A DNA stretch of 26,280 nucleotides from JBKEAJ01 sp047972135 (lineage in GTDB: Bacteria; Bacteroidota; Bacteroidia; Bacteroidales; Prolixibacteraceae): contig JBKEAJ010000122.1 in the NCBI GenBank assembly GCA_047972135.1, positions 1-26,280 of the forward strand, in the 5' to 3' direction. Below are positions 1-9,549 of the stretch, one piece after another. The notes under the pieces were generated by a model. The model ran no database searches. It was not told the DNA's origin and worked only from the letters and a program-made list of their open reading frames with translations. The position numbers and the translations under genes are program-made. Numbering within the stretch: the first letter of the stretch is position 1; each line of letters starts with the position of its first letter.

Positions 1-1014
1 GACGGTGTTGCACTGTGGGATACTAAGTGTAACGACATGAGTGTTGTCAATAAAACTCCGGCAAAACGAGACCTATTGCAGCCTTTTGTTAAGGAGCTGA
101 AAAAGAACGATATAAAAGTCGGTTTGTATTATTCGCTCTTGGACTGGTCGCATCCTGACTATCCCAACAAAACTAGAGAGAAAAAGAGATATACAGACGA
201 CACTGAGCGTTGGAAAAAATTTGTAGACTTCAATTTCTGCCAATTGGAGGAACTTTCAAAAAACTATTCGCCCGACCTCTTTTGGTTCGATGGCGACTGG
301 GAGCAATCGGCAGAAGCGTGGAAAGCTAAGGAACTGAGCGAGAGCTTGCGAACATGGAATAAGAATGTTATATTAAACTCCAGAATACAAGGCTACGGCG
401 ATTACGAAACTCCCGAGCAAGGATTGCCAGTAACGAAACCCGACAGCGAGTGGTGGGAGCTATGCATGACCATGAACAACTCGTGGGGCTTTCAAGGCAA
501 TGACCATGAATATAAAACTCCAAATCAGATTATACGTATGCTGGTAGACTGCATCAGTATGGGAGGAAACCTCCTGCTGGATATAGGTCCGAAAGCCGAT
601 GGAACGATACCCGACGAGCAGGTGAATATTCTGAAAGAACTTGGGCGTTGGACCAACAAACACAAAGAAGCAATCTACGGAACGCTGGCAGGAATACCAC
701 ATGAACATTTTTATGGACCCACAGCACTAAATAAGAAAGGAGATATCCTATATTTATTTGTTCCTCATAAGCCAAATGGGCCATTGATGATTAAGGGGCT
801 AAAGAATGAAATCAATCGTATTTGGGTTGTTGGAGAGGGAACAAAATTAAATTGGAAAGTCGTAGGGAAGCAGTATTGGAGTACTGTGCCAGGCATAGTC
901 TATATTGATGTCCCTGAGAAAGTCCTGGATGAGCAAGTTACTGTTATCGCAGTGCTATTGAAAGACAAAGTAGATTTGTATAGAGAGAAAGGGCAGGTAA
1001 TTGAAAGTAATTAG
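1..1014 (+). CDS. Alpha-L-fucosidase, GH29 (5' end missing)
   Basis: This is the C-terminal part of a glycoside hydrolase family 29 alpha-L-fucosidase, which removes terminal L-fucose from glycans. The reading frame is open from base 1, so the gene starts outside the window; the first ATG at 37 is internal, because the 12 residues before it (DGVALWDTKCND) already match the family. Family marks are the KRDLL stretch, then GLYYSLLDWSHP, then FWFDGDWE around the internal-ATG residue 85. The Asp of that WFDG motif sits where GH29 enzymes have their nucleophile. The last 110 or so residues look like the usual C-terminal beta-sandwich. The N-terminal region, including any signal peptide, lies to the left. 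The gene converges on the AsmA-like gene and shares a terminator with it. It may belong to a glycan locus to the left rather than to the SusCD pair 4 kb to the right. Confidence 0.93.
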   Translation, partial: DGVALWDTKCNDMSVVNKTPAKRDLLQPFVKELKKNDIKVGLYYSLLDWSHPDYPNKTREKKRYTDDTERWKKFVDFNFCQLEELSKNYSPDLFWFDGDWEQSAEAWKAKELSESLRTWNKNVILNSRIQGYGDYETPEQGLPVTKPDSEWWELCMTMNNSWGFQGNDHEYKTPNQIIRMLVDCISMGGNLLLDIGPKADGTIPDEQVNILKELGRWTNKHKEAIYGTLAGIPHEHFYGPTALNKKGDILYLFVPHKPNGPLMIKGLKNEINRIWVVGEGTKLNWKVVGKQYWSTVPGIVYIDVPEKVLDEQVTVIAVLLKDKVDLYREKGQVIESN

Positions 1015-1024
1015 ATGAAATGCA

Positions 1025-1070
1025 ATTAGTAGAAACGCAATGCATGGCGTTTCTACTAATTATTCTTTTA
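1025..1070. terminator. Bidirectional hairpin terminator
   Basis: Perfect 14-bp inverted repeat, left arm 1025-1038 (ATTAGTAGAAACGC) and right arm 1047-1060, with an 8-nt loop. T-rich sequence follows on the plus side and the 5' side is A-rich. It lies between the convergent stops of the fucosidase and the AsmA-like gene, so it can end both transcripts. Confidence 0.85.
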
Positions 1071-3590
1071 TTTCTTGAAGAGATTATTTAGTATGTCTTT
1101 GGCTTTTTGCTTATCCTCGTCTTTGATTTTGTCTTTAATAATCTCATTTACTTTCTCTTTCGCCACTTCCTTTACCTGCTCTTTAGCGAGATTCTCGGCA
1201 GCTTTGGTGTCGAGACTTACCTTCGGCGATTTCATCTCGCCCGAGAGATTTACACCGACAGGGATAGTTTTGATGTTGTCGCTGTTGGGTATTTTCGATA
1301 TTAAACTGTTGATGTTGTCGCTGAGGTGTGCTCTGTCCAAATCAAGTTTGATGTTCATATCCATGGTCTTGTCGACCCCTAATTTTCCTGAGATTGTTGT
1401 GCTCTGGTCTGCTAAGTTTGTGGTAAATTCCGGCAGTATAAGATTACCGTTTTCAAGTGTAAAACTTGTTGATACGGCTTTGATTTTCATTCCGTTGCTG
1501 AATTTGTCGCTTTTTAATACCTTGCTCAACACATTTGTAATAACCTGATTTGTTGCAAAGGTAATCTCGCTAGAACTGAAAGTTCCTTTTCCGTTGAGAG
1601 TACTTAAATTGGGAGACAGCTCGTCGTCCAAGTCTCCGCTGAAGTCTAAATCCAGAGAAAAATTGCCGTTTGCTTTTTTACCGATGGGCAACCAGCCTGC
1701 CAAAGTGCTTATCGATGTGGCTGCCTGCGACATATTCATGTCTTTGACATTGAAGTTGACATTGAATTTAGGCTTGCTGACATTCTCGTATGCTCCTGTT
1801 ATCTTTAAAAGACCTCCTAATGTAGACATTGATAAACTGCGCATATCGGCAATGCCATTTTTTACATAAACATTACCCGTGATGTTGTCTAGCTCAAAAT
1901 TTTGATAATCAGCTTTCTTTATGTTTGTCGAAAGGGTGAAGTTGATGTTTTGAGGTATCTTGATGGCAGTTGCGCTGGTGTCTGTCGTTTTGGTTGTGGC
2001 AACGGTACTCTCAACTTCTGTGTCGGTACTTAGATTGCTAAGCTCGTTCAGGTCTAGATAACTCGAATTTAGAGTCAAATTTCCCGTCAGTAATTTGTTG
2101 TCAAAAATATAAGGATAGAAGTTCGATAAGCCTCCTTCAATCTTGCAGTCGCTTTTGCCGATGTTAACACTCACATTTTGCAGACTTATTTTTGTAGTCG
2201 AAAATACAAGGCTGCCAGTGGGGACTTTTATGTCCGAAGTAAATGATTTGTCGGTGTATACAAAGTCGCTAAGTGTTATCTTGCCGTCGGTTTTAACTTT
2301 ATCGTACTGTTCTTTTTCGATACTAGAATAGTTGCCGCTAGCACTTAAATTGACCTCCAATTTGCCATTTATTTCTGTGCCTTCAAGAGGTATAGCCTTT
2401 TTAAGGTCGGTAAGATTAACTTTGCCGTTGACACCCACATTGAAGTAAGGGTCGCTCATCGGGGTTTTGAGAGTAAGATTCCCCGAAATGGGGTTGTTAG
2501 CTATCGATAATTTCATGGTTGGAACAGCAACAACTAGCAGGTTTAAATCCCCTTGCGCTTTTGTGATATTAGCTTTTACGTTGATGTTGTCTATGCTCGA
2601 CGGCAGGTCTTTGTACTTGACCACGCCGTTGGCGATGTCGATGTTGGCAGTGATGGCGGGATAATTCTCACCTTCGTATTCGCCTTGCACATTTACCTTA
2701 ATCTCTGCCGTTCCCGATGTTGTTACACCGTCGAGGTAGTGCATATAATCTTGCGGAATAAGATTTATAATGTTCTTGAAGTCCGAATTTGCAGTTGCTA
2801 GGTTTATATCCATCGTAGGTTTATCGCTTGCCTGAAAATAACCTAATGCCGTTAGTACCAGATCGTTGATTGTTACATTTCCTTTTGAAATATCGAAACG
2901 TCCGGTTTCCGAGTTCATTTCAAGTGCTAAGTCCGTACCGATGCTAATGTCGCTGGCATATTCGGAACCGTCCATGGCAAAGGTGAAGTTTTCGATGCTT
3001 GCAGTAGTCTTGATGGTAGATTGTGCAGCTTGCAGACCGCCACTGAGGCTGATGTTAATCTTGTCGGCAAGCATATACATGTTACTTTCATCATCTTTGT
3101 AGAGTATTTTTCCGTCGTTGAGACTTACTTCGCTCAGATTCAGTCCGGTGCTACTTGTGCTCTCATCCTCGGGTTGTGCCTCTGTGCTGTCCGTTTCGGA
3201 AACATAAATGTCCCAGTTTGCCTTGCCGTTTTTGTTTATCAGAAGATTGATATTTGGCTCGTTTACAAGTACTTTGTTAATCTCAATATTGTCGCCAAAT
3301 AGTGAGAATAGATTTATCACAACCCTCGCTTCTTTTACCGACGCTAGAGTGTCGCCTGCAAAAGGCTCTTTGCCGACTACTGTGAAATCGTACAAGCCTG
3401 CCGACGCATTGGGGAAGTTTTTTATTAGGCTCAGGCTCATGTCGCCCCATGTTACCTCTGCATCTAGCATTTTGTTTACCTCTTTCTTGGCAATGTCGTT
3501 TATCTTGTCCTTAAAAAAGAACGGAAGGATAAGCAACAATGCAAAAATTACTACAATGCTTATTCCCAGAATTTTAAATAACTTCTTCAT
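1068..3590 (-). CDS. AsmA-family envelope protein
   Basis: This is an 840-residue protein of the AsmA superfamily, whose members are anchored in the inner membrane, span the periplasm and are linked to outer-membrane lipid balance and assembly. One transmembrane helix lies at about residues 7-27, after MKKLFK. It is followed by the typical AsmA start (NKMLDAEVTWGDMSLSLIKNFPNAS) and a repetitive, beta-rich body with many Leu/Asn/Ser and 'G-x-L-x-L' strands. The C-terminal 50 residues are highly charged (K/E/D) and probably helical or coiled. The ATG at 3590 gives a clean membrane anchor. It starts 33 bp after the cinA stop on the same strand, so the two are probably co-transcribed. The exact substrate cannot be read from sequence. 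Confidence 0.88.
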   Translation of the reverse strand: MKKLFKILGISIVVIFALLLILPFFFKDKINDIAKKEVNKMLDAEVTWGDMSLSLIKNFPNASAGLYDFTVVGKEPFAGDTLASVKEARVVINLFSLFGDNIEINKVLVNEPNINLLINKNGKANWDIYVSETDSTEAQPEDESTSSTGLNLSEVSLNDGKILYKDDESNMYMLADKINISLSGGLQAAQSTIKTTASIENFTFAMDGSEYASDISIGTDLALEMNSETGRFDISKGNVTINDLVLTALGYFQASDKPTMDINLATANSDFKNIINLIPQDYMHYLDGVTTSGTAEIKVNVQGEYEGENYPAITANIDIANGVVKYKDLPSSIDNINVKANITKAQGDLNLLVVAVPTMKLSIANNPISGNLTLKTPMSDPYFNVGVNGKVNLTDLKKAIPLEGTEINGKLEVNLSASGNYSSIEKEQYDKVKTDGKITLSDFVYTDKSFTSDIKVPTGSLVFSTTKISLQNVSVNIGKSDCKIEGGLSNFYPYIFDNKLLTGNLTLNSSYLDLNELSNLSTDTEVESTVATTKTTDTSATAIKIPQNINFTLSTNIKKADYQNFELDNITGNVYVKNGIADMRSLSMSTLGGLLKITGAYENVSKPKFNVNFNVKDMNMSQAATSISTLAGWLPIGKKANGNFSLDLDFSGDLDDELSPNLSTLNGKGTFSSSEITFATNQVITNVLSKVLKSDKFSNGMKIKAVSTSFTLENGNLILPEFTTNLADQSTTISGKLGVDKTMDMNIKLDLDRAHLSDNINSLISKIPNSDNIKTIPVGVNLSGEMKSPKVSLDTKAAENLAKEQVKEVAKEKVNEIIKDKIKDEDKQKAKDILNNLFKK

Positions 3591-3623
3591 ATCCTTTGTT
3601 TTATAACTATTTATTATTGTCTG

Positions 3624-4745
3624 TTAAATGAGCTGCGCAATCAAATATAGAATGGTGCAGCAAGCTCGTGTTGTTTCCAAATCGTAATTATCACTTCTTA
3701 GTTTGTAATTATCTTCAATCTTTTCACTGTTCAAATAAACTTCAAAAGTAATACTTTTATTATCTGTGTGTATGTGAATGGATAATGAAGTTTCAGGGAA
3801 GTTTATGAATTTATGGGCACAATCAGAATAATGCTGTACAAGACTGATATTGTTGGCGTTGCCAGTGCTGTCTTCTGTGAGCATCTTGTAGAGCTTGCCG
3901 TTGCACGCCGAATCGTAGATAGTTAGATGTAGACCTTGTTTGCTGAGTTTCCTGTTCACTACTTGGGCAAGAGTTTCCCCTGTTTTGCTGATAAGATTGC
4001 CCTTTACGAGTGAGATTAGCTCTTCTCTTTTTGCGTTTAAGCGCTCTGTATTTGTTTCTATACCAGAGCTTTTACTCGTTAGTGTCAATCTTAATCGAAT
4101 ATAGTTGGGCGAAGGCAGGTAGGCGAGTGCAATATTGTTTGGCAGACTACCCTCGTAGTCCTCTAGACTTTCTGCCAGTGTGGATTCGGGGATGTTGGCG
4201 ACGGTGATACTTGTAGATTTGCATAGCTCTTTATTGCTTAGTTTGTCGATGCGTGGAATTACTTCATCATCAATTACATGCTTCATCTCGTAAGGAACTC
4301 CGGGAAGAGCAATAAAAATAGCTCCATCTTTGTCGAACCATATACCAGGAGCAGTCCCGAGCTTATTAGTCAATGGGATGCAGCCAGATGGTAGCAAAGC
4401 TTGCTCCTCGTTGAGCTTGCTCATTACTATTCCTCTTTTTTCAAACATCGCCCCTATGTGTTCCATCGTTGGTTTGTGAAATTCTAAATAGGTATCAAAA
4501 AAATCACACAATACATTTTTTGTTATATCGTCTTTGGTAGGACCAAGTCCGCCAGTAAGTATAAGAATGTCATGCTGAAAGTTTGCAAGAGCCGTGTATA
4601 TAGCCTCTTTGCTGTCCATTATGCAAGTCGAACTGACAACTCTGTGTCCCTGCTCGCTCAATCTCGCACACAACCATTGCAAATTGGTGTTAAGTACCTG
4701 TCCGTTTAGCAACTCATCGCCAATATTTACTATTTCTATGTTCAT
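3624..4745 (-). CDS. cinA: CinA-like protein with decayed C-terminal domain
   Basis: CinA proteins join an N-terminal MoaB/MogA-like (MoCF_biosynth, COG1058) domain to a C-terminal NMN deamidase (PncC) domain. Residues 1-170 here are typical: MNIEIVNIGDELLNGQ at the start, GGLGPTKDDITK at 65-76, and ALPGVPYEM at about 146-154. From about residue 250 the match fails. The family's AESCTGG motif appears as YDSACNGK at 277-284, and the later YSNEAK and SGIAGPxGG motifs are absent. Length is 373 residues against roughly 410-420 for a full CinA. I start at 4745, not at an in-frame ATG 84 bp upstream, because the family begins at MNIEIVNIGDE and a promoter -7 box lies between the two. The N-terminal domain probably works; deamidase activity is probably lost. 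Confidence 0.85.
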   Translation of the reverse strand: MNIEIVNIGDELLNGQVLNTNLQWLCARLSEQGHRVVSSTCIMDSKEAIYTALANFQHDILILTGGLGPTKDDITKNVLCDFFDTYLEFHKPTMEHIGAMFEKRGIVMSKLNEEQALLPSGCIPLTNKLGTAPGIWFDKDGAIFIALPGVPYEMKHVIDDEVIPRIDKLSNKELCKSTSITVANIPESTLAESLEDYEGSLPNNIALAYLPSPNYIRLRLTLTSKSSGIETNTERLNAKREELISLVKGNLISKTGETLAQVVNRKLSKQGLHLTIYDSACNGKLYKMLTEDSTGNANNISLVQHYSDCAHKFINFPETSLSIHIHTDNKSITFEVYLNSEKIEDNYKLRSDNYDLETTRACCTILYLIAQLI

Positions 4746-4763
4746 GCTCTGAAATATTTTGTT

Positions 4764-4771
4764 CAAAGGTA
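4764..4771 (-). promoter_or_regulatory. Candidate -7 box for cinA
   Basis: Minus-strand TACCTTTG matches the Bacteroidota -7 consensus TAnnTTTG and lies 18 nt before the chosen cinA ATG. The -33 element is poor (TTTC or ATTT at the expected spacing), so this is a moderate call. It supports the internal start of cinA. Confidence 0.45.
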
Positions 4772-4874
4772 AATAGCATATGTGGATAAAGAAATTTTTT
4801 ATGGAAAAATCTTGACTGTTGAAATGCACAGATTCGAAAGTTATGCCCCTCAGTTTATTGTAATGTTGTTTTTT

Positions 4875-4890
4875 TGTTAACTTATTAACA
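4875..4890. promoter_or_regulatory. Palindrome upstream of susC, possible operator
   Basis: TGTTAA-CTTA-TTAACA is a 6-bp inverted repeat with a 4-nt spacer, in the 252-bp region between divergent cinA and the susC-like gene, about 110 bp before the susC start. It could bind a dimeric regulator. No -7 box of good quality is visible for susC itself. AT-rich palindromes arise by chance, so confidence is low. Confidence 0.3.
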
Positions 4891-4997
4891 GGCTAGGTTG
4901 AATAAAAGTTATGTTTTTGTTAGAATTTGACAAAACTATTTTCTATATTGCGCAGCAAAATGGATGCTTTTCAGTAATTAATTTTAAACGAAAATCT

Positions 4998-7931
4998 ATG
5001 AAGAAGCTTTATGTTCTTACTTTTTTGTGTCTGATCAGTTTGAATGCAATGAACTTGCTGGCACAGTCTGTGATTGTAAAAGGTTCTGTTACAGACGATA
5101 ATGGAGAGCCGATGATAGGTGTCGCTGTGGTTGTGGAAGGAACGACTAAAGGAGCGATTACCGATGTGGATGGAAAATTTTCTGTCGGGGACATGACAAT
5201 CGGAGAAAAATTGAAATTCTCAATGATTGGTTATCAGTCCGTGGTATTGGAAGTCCTAAATGAGAGTCCCTTGTCAGTAGTGTTAAAAGAAGATGTGGGG
5301 CGCCTCGACGAAGTGGTGGTAGTTGGGTATGGGGTGATGAAAAAAAGTGATGTCACAGGATCAACAGATAGACTGACTCAAGACAGATTGAATACTGCCA
5401 TTTCTTCAACACCTACTGAGATGCTGCAAGGTCGATCTGCCGGAGTGACAATAACTCGTACGAGTGGGGAACCAGGAGCAGGAGTAAATGTCAGAATTAG
5501 AGGTGCACAATCGGTTCGTGCAGGACAAGATCCTCTGTATGTCGTTGATGGAGTGCCTCTTGACAATTCTGATTTAACTCCCAAAGGAATGGATGCTTCT
5601 GGGGTTAATGGGTCTACCAATAAAGACCCTTTGAGTTTCTTAAATCCTAGTGATATTGAATCTATTGATATACTGAAGGATGCCTCGGCAACAGCCATAT
5701 ATGGTGCTAGAGGTGCTAATGGAGTAGTCCTTATTACTACAAAAAAAGGTAAACAAGGAAAAGGGCAGATTGAGTATGACGGATATTTGGCGTTTTTGTC
5801 CCTGCCTCAAAAAGTAGATGTTTTGTCTGCTGAGCAATATAAGGAGGTCAACTCTTCTGACCCTTCTAGAGATTTTGGTTCTTCCACCGATTGGCAAGAC
5901 CAGATATATAGAAATGCAGTTTCTCAGAATCATAATGTATCTTATAGAGGAGGAACTGAAAATAGTACTTATAGGGCTTCTCTGGGATATATGGATCAGG
6001 AGGGGATAATTAAGAAAACATCTCAAAATAAGTTGGTTGCAAATGCTTCTATTACGCAAGAATTATTTGAGGATAAATTGAAGCTGTCAGCAGTCTTATC
6101 TGCATCCCAAATAAAAGATAATAGAGTGCCTATCGCAGAAACTGGTGGACATGAAGGAGATGTGATAGGAGGTGCACTGAAAGCGAATCCTACTCAGCCG
6201 GTTTATAATGCAGATGGATCCTTCTATCAGAGAAGTGCAATAGATAGAAATCCTTTGGCAATGATAGAATTGACAGATGATGAGACTGTTACGGATAGGG
6301 TGTTCTTGAATATGTCTGCGGATTTGAAGTTGCTTAAAGACTTGTCGTATAAGTTTAATCTTGGTTACGATAATGCTAATGTAGAAAGAATTATAAATCA
6401 GGATGCGTCTTTGATATACATGTCTAATGGAGGTAAGGCTGATTTGCGATATGTGAAATCGAACAGTATTTTATCCGAAAGTTTCTTTACTTATACTAAA
6501 ACTTTTAACAAGGTGCATAGTTTGACAGCCTTGGCAGGATATGCATATCAGAAATTTAACTACTCCTTAAAAACAATGGGTGTTGACGGTTTTGAAAAAT
6601 CGTCTATTAAGTATTCAGATAGACTTGAATACGGCAACTACTCTACTGCAACGGTCTATTCGGAAGCAAATGAAAATGAACTGCAATCGTTCTTTGGAAG
6701 ATTGAATTATGCTTACAACAGTAAACATCTCTTTACTGCCACGCTGAGACGTGACGGCTCTACCAAGTTTGGAGAAAATAACAAATATGGAACGTTTCCG
6801 TCTTTTGCCTATGCGTGGAGAGCCGGTGAAGAGTCTTTTGTACAAAATTGGAATGTGTTTTCTGACCTGAAATTTAGATTAGGATGGGGAATGACCGGTA
6901 ATCAAGAAATTGGTAATAAATTGTCGCAAGCCTCAATAGGAACTCAGCCAGATATGAACGAGGTGGATAACACTGGATATGGTTTGATTCGCACGCCAAA
7001 TCCAGATTTGAAATGGGAAACAACTGCGCAAACAAATATCGGCTTGGATTTTGGACTGTGGACTCAAAGATTTTATGGAAGTGTTGACTATTTTCATAAG
7101 GTGACAAGCGATGTGTTAATGCGAGTCCCGACTTATTCGCCTGCTCCCACTCGCTATATGATGATAAATGTAGAGGATATGGAGATTGTGAATAATGGCG
7201 TGGAGCTAAGTTTGACAGGACTGGCAATTGATAAAAAAGATTTACAGCTGGAGTTTACCAGTAATGTGTCTTTTTTGAACAATGAAATTCGGGATATGCC
7301 TGTGCCAATAGAAACAGGAACAATGAGTGGTGCTGGTCTGTCGGCTTCTTATTGTCAACGTCTTGCTAGTGGATATTCCCTTGGAACTTTCTATGTGTAT
7401 GAATTTCAGGGCTTTGAAGATGGTGTCGCAAAATATTCAGACGAAAAAATAATGGCTGAATCTGCGTTGCCTGATGTAACTTATAGTTTGACGGCTAAAG
7501 TAAACTATAAGAACTTCGATTTTAGTATGTTTTGGTATGGTATGAACGGAAATTATGTGTATAACAATACCAAAAATGCTTTCTTTAATACCGCAAGAAT
7601 GAAAGCAGGAAGCAATGTGTCGCCAGATATTGCTTACAGTACCGACAATATTGAAGTTACGCCTTCTACGTATTATTTGGAAGACGGCTCTTTCTTGCGC
7701 CTTGAAAATATTACGTTGGGATACACCTTTAATACGAATAAGATTAGCTGGTTGTCGAGTGCCAGAGTGTATGTAACGGGGAATAATTTATTGTTGATTA
7801 CAGGATACTCAGGAATAGACCCCGAGGTTAATAATGATGCGGCTCGCGAAGGTGTACCTTCTATGGGAATAGACTATACCTCATACCCAAGATCGAGGTC
7901 CTTTACTTTTGGTGTTAATGTTCAATTTTAA
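4998..7931 (+). CDS. SusC/RagA-like TonB-linked outer-membrane transporter
   Basis: This 977-residue SusC-family barrel imports oligosaccharides (or peptides) across the outer membrane with a SusD partner and TonB energy. The signal peptide is MKKLYVLTFLCLISLNAMNLLAQS. A carboxypeptidase-regulatory-like beta domain follows directly (about residues 25-100, VKGSVTDDNGEPMIG), then the LDEVVVVGYG segment, the plug domain (about 112-225, with VRIRGAQS and PLYVVDGVPLDN) and the barrel, ending in an aromatic-rich terminal strand (FTFGVNVQF). There is no STN domain before the beta domain, so it should not signal through an anti-sigma factor. I start at 4998 because the signal peptide begins there; the longer in-frame ATG at 4911 adds 29 residues with no signal-peptide character. 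The susD partner follows after 6 nt. Confidence 0.95.
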   Translation: MKKLYVLTFLCLISLNAMNLLAQSVIVKGSVTDDNGEPMIGVAVVVEGTTKGAITDVDGKFSVGDMTIGEKLKFSMIGYQSVVLEVLNESPLSVVLKEDVGRLDEVVVVGYGVMKKSDVTGSTDRLTQDRLNTAISSTPTEMLQGRSAGVTITRTSGEPGAGVNVRIRGAQSVRAGQDPLYVVDGVPLDNSDLTPKGMDASGVNGSTNKDPLSFLNPSDIESIDILKDASATAIYGARGANGVVLITTKKGKQGKGQIEYDGYLAFLSLPQKVDVLSAEQYKEVNSSDPSRDFGSSTDWQDQIYRNAVSQNHNVSYRGGTENSTYRASLGYMDQEGIIKKTSQNKLVANASITQELFEDKLKLSAVLSASQIKDNRVPIAETGGHEGDVIGGALKANPTQPVYNADGSFYQRSAIDRNPLAMIELTDDETVTDRVFLNMSADLKLLKDLSYKFNLGYDNANVERIINQDASLIYMSNGGKADLRYVKSNSILSESFFTYTKTFNKVHSLTALAGYAYQKFNYSLKTMGVDGFEKSSIKYSDRLEYGNYSTATVYSEANENELQSFFGRLNYAYNSKHLFTATLRRDGSTKFGENNKYGTFPSFAYAWRAGEESFVQNWNVFSDLKFRLGWGMTGNQEIGNKLSQASIGTQPDMNEVDNTGYGLIRTPNPDLKWETTAQTNIGLDFGLWTQRFYGSVDYFHKVTSDVLMRVPTYSPAPTRYMMINVEDMEIVNNGVELSLTGLAIDKKDLQLEFTSNVSFLNNEIRDMPVPIETGTMSGAGLSASYCQRLASGYSLGTFYVYEFQGFEDGVAKYSDEKIMAESALPDVTYSLTAKVNYKNFDFSMFWYGMNGNYVYNNTKNAFFNTARMKAGSNVSPDIAYSTDNIEVTPSTYYLEDGSFLRLENITLGYTFNTNKISWLSSARVYVTGNNLLLITGYSGIDPEVNNDAAREGVPSMGIDYTSYPRSRSFTFGVNVQF

Positions 7932-7937
7932 ACTGAG

Positions 7938-9497
7938 ATGATTATGAATACTAATATATTTAAGATTCTTCCTTTGCTCGTGTTGACCTCTTTCTTCGCT
8001 TGTACAGATTTGGAAGAGAATATAATCGATGAAGAGCTTGGAGGTGAAATATTGGAAAACTCCGACAATATAGATAATCTTGTGACGGCTGCCTATGCTT
8101 CTCTGCGTAGTTTCTCTGACTGGAGTGGCTATTGGGCTCTTCAGGAGGTTACCACTGATGAGGTAATTTTCCCAACGAGAGGTACGGACTGGTATGATAA
8201 TGGTGCGTGGCAAGAACTGCATTTGCAGAAATTTCATTCCAATCATATCAGAGTGGTAAATGTATGGAATGACCTGCATCAAGGTATTGCTAGGGCAAAT
8301 GTTGCTATGAATCTAATTGAAGGCTTTGGTGTTATTGATTCTGATGCTAATGCTAAAAGAATGTATTATGAAGCTAGATTTCTCAGAGCGTTGTACGTGT
8401 ATGCTCTTGCCGACTTGTACGGACAGGTGCCTTTTAGAAATGAAAATGAAAATGAGTATCAAAATCCCCCGGAAGTGATGCAGCAACAAGAGGCTGTAGA
8501 TTTTGCTATTAGCGAGATAAATGAATGCATACCATTGTTGGGTAATAAGAGTGAAGTGAAGAATGGGCATATTAATAAGGCTGCGGCTTATGCATTATTG
8601 TCAAGGATTTACTTGAACTATCCGACCTACTCGGGAGGTACGACTAAGTATAGTGAGGTCATTGAAAATACAAATAAAGTCTTGAACTCCGGAGAATTTA
8701 CTTTCTCTGAAACATATTGGGACATGTTTGCTCATGAGGCTCTTGCCCCCAATGAGTTTATCTTATATACGATAGAGGATGACGAAATTGATTTGGGACA
8801 ACAAACATGGATTAATTTTACGCTACACTATAACCAATACTTCGGAACTTATAATAATTTCTGGAATGGAGGTTGTACCACCGAATCATTCTTAAACACT
8901 TGGGATACGGCTCGTGATGTCAGATATAAAAACGATGCTCTCAAAAAGGTGACAGGATTTAATCAGGGTTTTCTCGAAGGACAGCAATACAGCCCTGCTG
9001 GAGAAGCTCTCAAAACAAGAGACGGAGACCCTCTAATTTTTATTCGTAGTGTGACGCTTACAAACTCTGCTGAAAATCAGGGAGCTAGAGTGGTTAAGTT
9101 TGCACCCGACCCAAATACTGCAAACCCCGGACGTACGGGTAATGATTTTCCCATTATTCGTCTCTCGGAAGTCCTGCTTAATAGAGCTGAAGCGAAATTT
9201 AGGTCGGGCGACCTTGCAGGTGCTTTGGATGATATAAATTTCTTGAGGGCTAAGCGTAGTGCGTCTGGAAAAAATCTACCTCTGCTACAATCGCCTCTTA
9301 AAGAGGAAGATATCCTGAACGAAAGAGGATTTGAGTTGTACTGGGAAGGGCATAGACGTACAGATCTTATAAGATTTGGGAAATATGGAGATGCTTGGTC
9401 TGAGAAACCGGCATCTTCTGCAGATAGACATATAATGCCTATTCCTAACGAACAGTTGACAAATCCAAACCTTAAGCAGAATTTAGATTATAAATAA
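7938..9497 (+). CDS. SusD/RagB-like glycan-binding lipoprotein
   Basis: This 519-residue surface lipoprotein caps the SusC-type barrel and binds its ligand. The lipoprotein signal ends in SFFAC, with the lipidated Cys at residue 22 (or 20 if the second ATG at 7944 is used). Early residues fit the family (ALYVYALADLYGQVPF, tetratricopeptide-like helices). The C-terminal signature is clear: ERGFELYWEGHRRTDLIRFG, then IPNEQLTNPNLKQNLDY. It lies 6 nt after susC and is followed by a strong terminator, so susC-susD form a two-gene unit. The ligand cannot be told from sequence; the sulfatase next door suggests a sulfated glycan. Confidence 0.95.
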   Translation: MIMNTNIFKILPLLVLTSFFACTDLEENIIDEELGGEILENSDNIDNLVTAAYASLRSFSDWSGYWALQEVTTDEVIFPTRGTDWYDNGAWQELHLQKFHSNHIRVVNVWNDLHQGIARANVAMNLIEGFGVIDSDANAKRMYYEARFLRALYVYALADLYGQVPFRNENENEYQNPPEVMQQQEAVDFAISEINECIPLLGNKSEVKNGHINKAAAYALLSRIYLNYPTYSGGTTKYSEVIENTNKVLNSGEFTFSETYWDMFAHEALAPNEFILYTIEDDEIDLGQQTWINFTLHYNQYFGTYNNFWNGGCTTESFLNTWDTARDVRYKNDALKKVTGFNQGFLEGQQYSPAGEALKTRDGDPLIFIRSVTLTNSAENQGARVVKFAPDPNTANPGRTGNDFPIIRLSEVLLNRAEAKFRSGDLAGALDDINFLRAKRSASGKNLPLLQSPLKEEDILNERGFELYWEGHRRTDLIRFGKYGDAWSEKPASSADRHIMPIPNEQLTNPNLKQNLDYK

Positions 9498-9516
9498 TCT
9501 TGTATATTAAGATAAT

Positions 9517-9549
9517 AGCCGGCAAATTTATTGTCGGCTTTTTTTTTTG
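9517..9549 (+). terminator. Rho-independent terminator after susD
   Basis: AGCCGGCAA (9517-9525) pairs with TTGTCGGCT (9531-9539) through one G-T wobble, with a 5-nt loop, and runs into ten T residues. It starts 19 bp after the susD stop. The end of its T-run is also used as the -33 TTTG of the next promoter. Confidence 0.9.

Noticed and set aside
1075..1548. Long plus-strand frame opposite the AsmA-like gene (157 codons), and similar frames elsewhere
   Set aside because: Antisense shadows of well-supported genes, with Leu/Ser/Phe-rich composition and no domain.
4746..4829. 28-residue N-terminal extension of CinA
   Set aside because: Family alignment starts at MNIEIVNIGDE, and a -7 box lies within the extension.
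4911..4997. 29-residue N-terminal extension of the SusC-like protein
   Set aside because: The signal peptide begins at the ATG at 4998; the extension would bury it.
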